Below, in pieces: positions 61,684 to 64,000 of a stretch of DNA of 64,000 nucleotides. The notes under the pieces are model-generated. The model was not told the DNA's origin and did no database searches. It saw only the letters and a program-made list of their open reading frames with translations. The position numbers and the translations under genes are program-made. The stretch is from Rubritepida flocculans DSM 14296 (lineage in GTDB: Bacteria; Pseudomonadota; Alphaproteobacteria; Acetobacterales; Acetobacteraceae): NCBI RefSeq assembly GCF_000425365.1, contig NZ_AUDH01000004.1, positions 172,333 through 236,332 of the forward strand. Direction: 5' to 3'. Position 1 is the first letter of the stretch. The number at the start of each line of letters is the position of its first letter.

Positions 61684-62550
61684 ATGGCGACCGATTCCTG
61701 GGTGAACGAGACCCTCTACGCCGAGTGGGGCCAGCGCTTCCTGGTCAAGCGCGAGCTGGCGCGGGTGCAGTCCGCCTTCCAGGACATCATGGTGTTCGAG
61801 AGCTTCACGCATGGCCGCGTGATGCTGCTCGACGGCGTGGTGCAGATCACCGAGCGCGACGAGTTCGTCTATCAGGAGATGCTCACCCATGTGCCGCTGC
61901 TGGCGCATGGCGCGGCGAAGCGCGTGCTCATTATCGGCGCGGGCGATGGCGGCGTGCTCAGGCGCGTGCTGCAGCACCGCGGCGTCGAGAAGGCGGTGAT
62001 GGTGGAGATCGACGGCGAGGTGATCCGCCTCGCCAAGGAGCACATGCCCGCCATCGCGGGCGACGCCTGGAACGACCCGCGCGCCGAGGTGATCGTGGGC
62101 GACGGCATCGACTATGTGCGCACCGCGCCCGCCGCTTCCTTCGACGTGGTGATCGTGGACAGCACGGACCCGATCGGCGTGGGCGAGGTGCTCTTCACCG
62201 ACGAGTTCTACGCCAACGCCGCGCGGGTGCTCTCGGAGCGCGGCCTCATCGTGAACCAGTGCGGCGTGCCCTTCATGCAGGCCGAGGAGCTGCGCGAGAC
62301 GAATCTGCGCCGCGCCAAGTCCTTCCCCGACACCTGGGCGTATGTGGCCGCTGTGCCCACCTATGTGGGGGGCTTCATGACGCTCGGCTGGGCGGCGAAG
62401 GATGCCTCGCTGCGCCACCAGGACGCGGCGACCATCCGCGCCCGCGCCGAGGCCGCGGGAATCCTCGGCGCCACGCGCTACTGGACGCCGGAGGTGCATG
62501 TCGCCGCCTTCGCGCTGCCGCCCTACATCGCGGAGAACCTGGCGCGCTGA
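61684..62550 (+). CDS. speE: Spermidine synthase
   Basis: A 288-residue aminopropyltransferase. Markers are WVNETLYAEWGQRF at the N-terminus, VLIIGAGDGGVLRRVLQH for the donor site, the catalytic DSTDPIGVGEVLF and GDGIDYV. It joins the aminopropyl group of decarboxylated SAM, made by the adjacent SpeD, to putrescine. A hairpin follows about 30 bases after the stop. Confidence 0.95.
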   Translation: MATDSWVNETLYAEWGQRFLVKRELARVQSAFQDIMVFESFTHGRVMLLDGVVQITERDEFVYQEMLTHVPLLAHGAAKRVLIIGAGDGGVLRRVLQHRGVEKAVMVEIDGEVIRLAKEHMPAIAGDAWNDPRAEVIVGDGIDYVRTAPAASFDVVIVDSTDPIGVGEVLFTDEFYANAARVLSERGLIVNQCGVPFMQAEELRETNLRRAKSFPDTWAYVAAVPTYVGGFMTLGWAAKDASLRHQDAATIRARAEAAGILGATRYWTPEVHVAAFALPPYIAENLAR

Positions 62551-62579
62551 GCCGCGCCAAGAGAAATCGCGATGCAGGC

Positions 62580-62608
62580 ATCGCAAGGCGCTCTGCGCGC
62601 TTTGCGAT
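62580..62608 (+). terminator. Hairpin after speE
   Basis: ATCGCAA (62580-62586) and TTGCGAT (62602-62608) form an inverted repeat whose inner bases (GGCGC/GCGC) extend the stem. A second GC-only palindrome, GCCCCCG/CGGGGGC, lies at about 62759-62774. The rest of 62551-62841 holds no gene. Confidence 0.5.
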
Positions 62609-62841
62609 ACTCCCGGGGCGGCGGAGGCCCTATCTCCGCGCTCCTTCCGGCCGCTGCCGGCGCCGCGCGCGTGTTCGCGGCGTGAACCCGATGGGGCGCG
62701 CGACGTTGTTTCGCGCTGCATCCGCCACCGCCGTGCCGGCCTGCGGGCCGTCCTGGCGGGCCCCCGTCCGGGGGCGGGCGGCCGGTTCACGCCTGGGGGT
62801 CCGCCCCGCTCACGTCGTGGCCGGCAGCGGCCGGTTTCCTG

Positions 62842-63630
62842 TCACTCGTCATCCGGCACGAGCGGCGGCCCGGCCAGCACGCCGCCATCCACCACGATGG
62901 TCTGCCCCGTCATGAAGGAGGAGGCGCGCGCGGCGAGGAACACCGCCGCGCCGGCGATCTCGTCGGGCTCGCCGATGCGCAGCAGGGGCGTGTCGCGCGT
63001 GCGCTTCTTCAGGTTCGCCGGATCCTCCCACAGCGCGCGGGCGAAATCGGTGCGCACGAGCCCGGGCGCGATGGCGTTCACGCGCACGCCGCGCGGCCCC
63101 CACTCCACCGCCAGCGCCCGGGCGAGCTGCATGTCGGCCGCCTTGCTCACGCCGTAGATGCCAAGCCGCGGCGAGCCGCGGAAGCCGCCGATGGAGCTGA
63201 CGATGATGACGGAGCCCTCGCCGCGCCCGGCCATCTCCGGGATCACCATCTGGCAGAGCCAGAGGTTGGAGCGCACGTTCGCGTTCATGATCCGGTCATA
63301 GGCCTCGTCCGGGATCTCCTGGCTCGGGCCGAAATAGGGGTTCACCGCGGCGTTGCAGACCAGGATGTCCACCCGCCCCCAGGCGGCGCGCGTCGCCTCC
63401 ACCAGCGCGCGCAGCTCCTCCTTGCGGCTGATGTTGCAGGGCACGGCCATGGCCGTGCCGCCGCGCGCGGCGATGGCGGCCACCACCTCCTCGCAGGCCT
63501 CCTTCTTGCGGGAGCTGACGACGACCTTCGCGCCGTGTTCCGCCAGCCGCTCGCAGATGGCGCGGCCGATGCCGCGGCTGCCGCCGGTGACGATGGCCAC
63601 CCGGCCCGTCAGGTCGAACAGGCTGCCCAT
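62842..63630 (-). CDS. SDR family oxidoreductase
   Basis: A 262-residue classical short-chain dehydrogenase. Cofactor loop [13 protein letters not shown] motif, catalytic Ser in IIVSSIGG, Tyr/Lys in YGVSK, and the C-terminal [14 protein letters not shown] are intact. The Arg after the glycine loop (SSRKK) favours NADP(H). The substrate is unknown. An IS630-type element lies about 30 bases upstream of its start and may have replaced its native promoter. Confidence 0.9.
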   Translation of the reverse strand: MGSLFDLTGRVAIVTGGSRGIGRAICERLAEHGAKVVVSSRKKEACEEVVAAIAARGGTAMAVPCNISRKEELRALVEATRAAWGRVDILVCNAAVNPYFGPSQEIPDEAYDRIMNANVRSNLWLCQMVIPEMAGRGEGSVIIVSSIGGFRGSPRLGIYGVSKAADMQLARALAVEWGPRGVRVNAIAPGLVRTDFARALWEDPANLKKRTRDTPLLRIGEPDEIAGAAVFLAARASSFMTGQTIVVDGGVLAGPPLVPDDE

Positions 63631-64000
63631 GCGCTTCCTCCTTCTTGCGTTGCAGGAAGCCTAGACCATTTCCGCATCATCCGTGGATAACCTGAGTGGG
63701 CGAAGTGGTTCGCGCACTCTTTCGGTGTGAAGGCGTCGAGGCTCTGGCCGATGGTGTTCCACAAGGCCTCGATGTCCCTGGGCGCGGCCGCGCGGACGAG
63801 GTTCTTGAGCTTGGCGAAGACCTGCTCGATGGGGTTCATGTCGGGCGAATAGGGCGGCAGGTGGCGCAGTTCGGCACCGCGCGCCTCGATGGCGGCGCGC
63901 ACGCCCGGTGACTTGTGGCATCGCAGATTGTCGCAGATCACGATGTCGCCGGGCGCAAGCGCGGGCGCCAGGTGCTGCTCGACATAGGCCCGAAAGGTGA
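63609..64000 (-). CDS. IS630-family transposase, C-terminal part (partial)
   Basis: The frame enters from the right edge and encodes the end of a DDE transposase: the second catalytic Asp in [15 protein letters not shown] and the Glu region [20 protein letters not shown] are clear. After NHFAHSGY the frame does not meet a stop until 63609, inside the start of the SDR gene. The +1 frame would stop at 63661-63663, so the native stop may have been lost by a small indel or the element relies on a stop outside it. The N-terminal half lies beyond the window. Confidence 0.85.
   Translation of the reverse strand, partial: TFRAYVEQHLAPALAPGDIVICDNLRCHKSPGVRAAIEARGAELRHLPPYSPDMNPIEQVFAKLKNLVRAAAPRDIEALWNTIGQSLDAFTPKECANHFAHSGYPRMMRKWSRLPATQEGGSAWAACST
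63662..64000 (-). mobile_element. IS630-family insertion sequence, one end
   Basis: The transposase fragment and the transition to non-transposase sequence near the CTAG at 63660-63663 mark one end of an IS630-type element. These elements insert at TA and duplicate it; the TA within CTAG is a candidate. The other terminal repeat is outside the window, so the boundary is approximate. Confidence 0.6.

Noticed and set aside
57733..61700. Very long plus-strand frame running through the large secreted protein and speD into speE
   Set aside because: Only its last part in the speE frame is real. The remainder is an alternative reading of the Ala/Pro-rich gene with extreme Arg/Pro content.
62693..62841. 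Dense GC palindromes after speE, considered as an attachment site or small RNA
   Set aside because: No promoter, no tRNA-like end and no integrase nearby; ordinary GC-rich terminator-like sequence explains them.

Overview
The window is GC-rich DNA with an alphaproteobacterial layout, most likely Rhodospirillales and probably Acetobacteraceae (Roseomonas or Elioraea-like). This is judged from gene content and order: rpmG-rnr-topA-dprA-plsY-pyrC'-pyrB, gatCAB, fliX divergent from flgI, flgFGAH divergent from fliLM with a DUF6468-like gene, and a one-cysteine DksA. No ribosomal RNA operon, CRISPR array or plasmid origin is visible. One tRNA (Phe) and one partial IS630-type transposase are present.

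Layout. 1-3.7 kb: tail of a membrane protein, a GST and a VOC protein, a PmtA-like methyltransferase and a PleD-type diguanylate cyclase. 3.7-13.3 kb: a tightly packed minus-strand housekeeping block (L33, RNase R, topoisomerase I, DprA, PlsY, a dihydroorotase-like protein without its metal-binding histidines, a GNAT enzyme, aspartate carbamoyltransferase). 13.4-16.6 kb: the ABC transporter and adaptor of a type I secretion system, with no visible cargo. 16.5-20.3 kb: RuvX and GatCAB.

20.3-34.3 kb is the most unusual region, a divergent seven-gene cluster. To the left run a single-module highly reducing type I polyketide synthase (about 2,420 aa), an alpha-oxoamine synthase and a CDP-alcohol phosphatidyltransferase. 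To the right run a 3-ketodihydrosphingosine-reductase-like SDR, a cytochrome P450, an LpxL-family acyltransferase and a glycosyltransferase. Within each arm most junctions overlap. The core logic (reducing PKS, then decarboxylative condensation with an amino acid, then 3-keto reduction, then P450 hydroxylation) matches the fungal sphinganine-analogue route of the fumonisin type. The acyltransferase, CDP-alcohol enzyme and glycosyltransferase suggest the product is built into a membrane sphingolipid-like or glycolipid molecule. This is an inference from domains and order.

34.3-37 kb: tRNA-Phe, YacG, a short RNase E/G, Maf and IF-1. 37-47.1 kb is one long minus-strand run: flgI, a 25-codon ORF, a rod-binding FlgJ-like protein, a FlgN-like protein, then an uncharacterised five-gene set (RibD-type reductase, MDR dehydrogenase, a QueD-like protein lacking key residues, a GT4 glycosyltransferase, a methyltransferase), a small basic protein, dcd, murA, hisG and hisD. 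47.1-61 kb is mainly flagellar and chemotaxis: fliX, dksA, two interrupting genes (SRAP protein and GMC oxidoreductase), flgH-flgA-flgG-flgF, fliL-fliM-DUF6468-MotE-like, cheY-cheZ and a large secreted Ala/Pro-rich protein. Two identical sigma-54 promoter sequences precede flgI and flgF. 61-64 kb: speD-speE for spermidine, an SDR, and the end of an IS630-family element.
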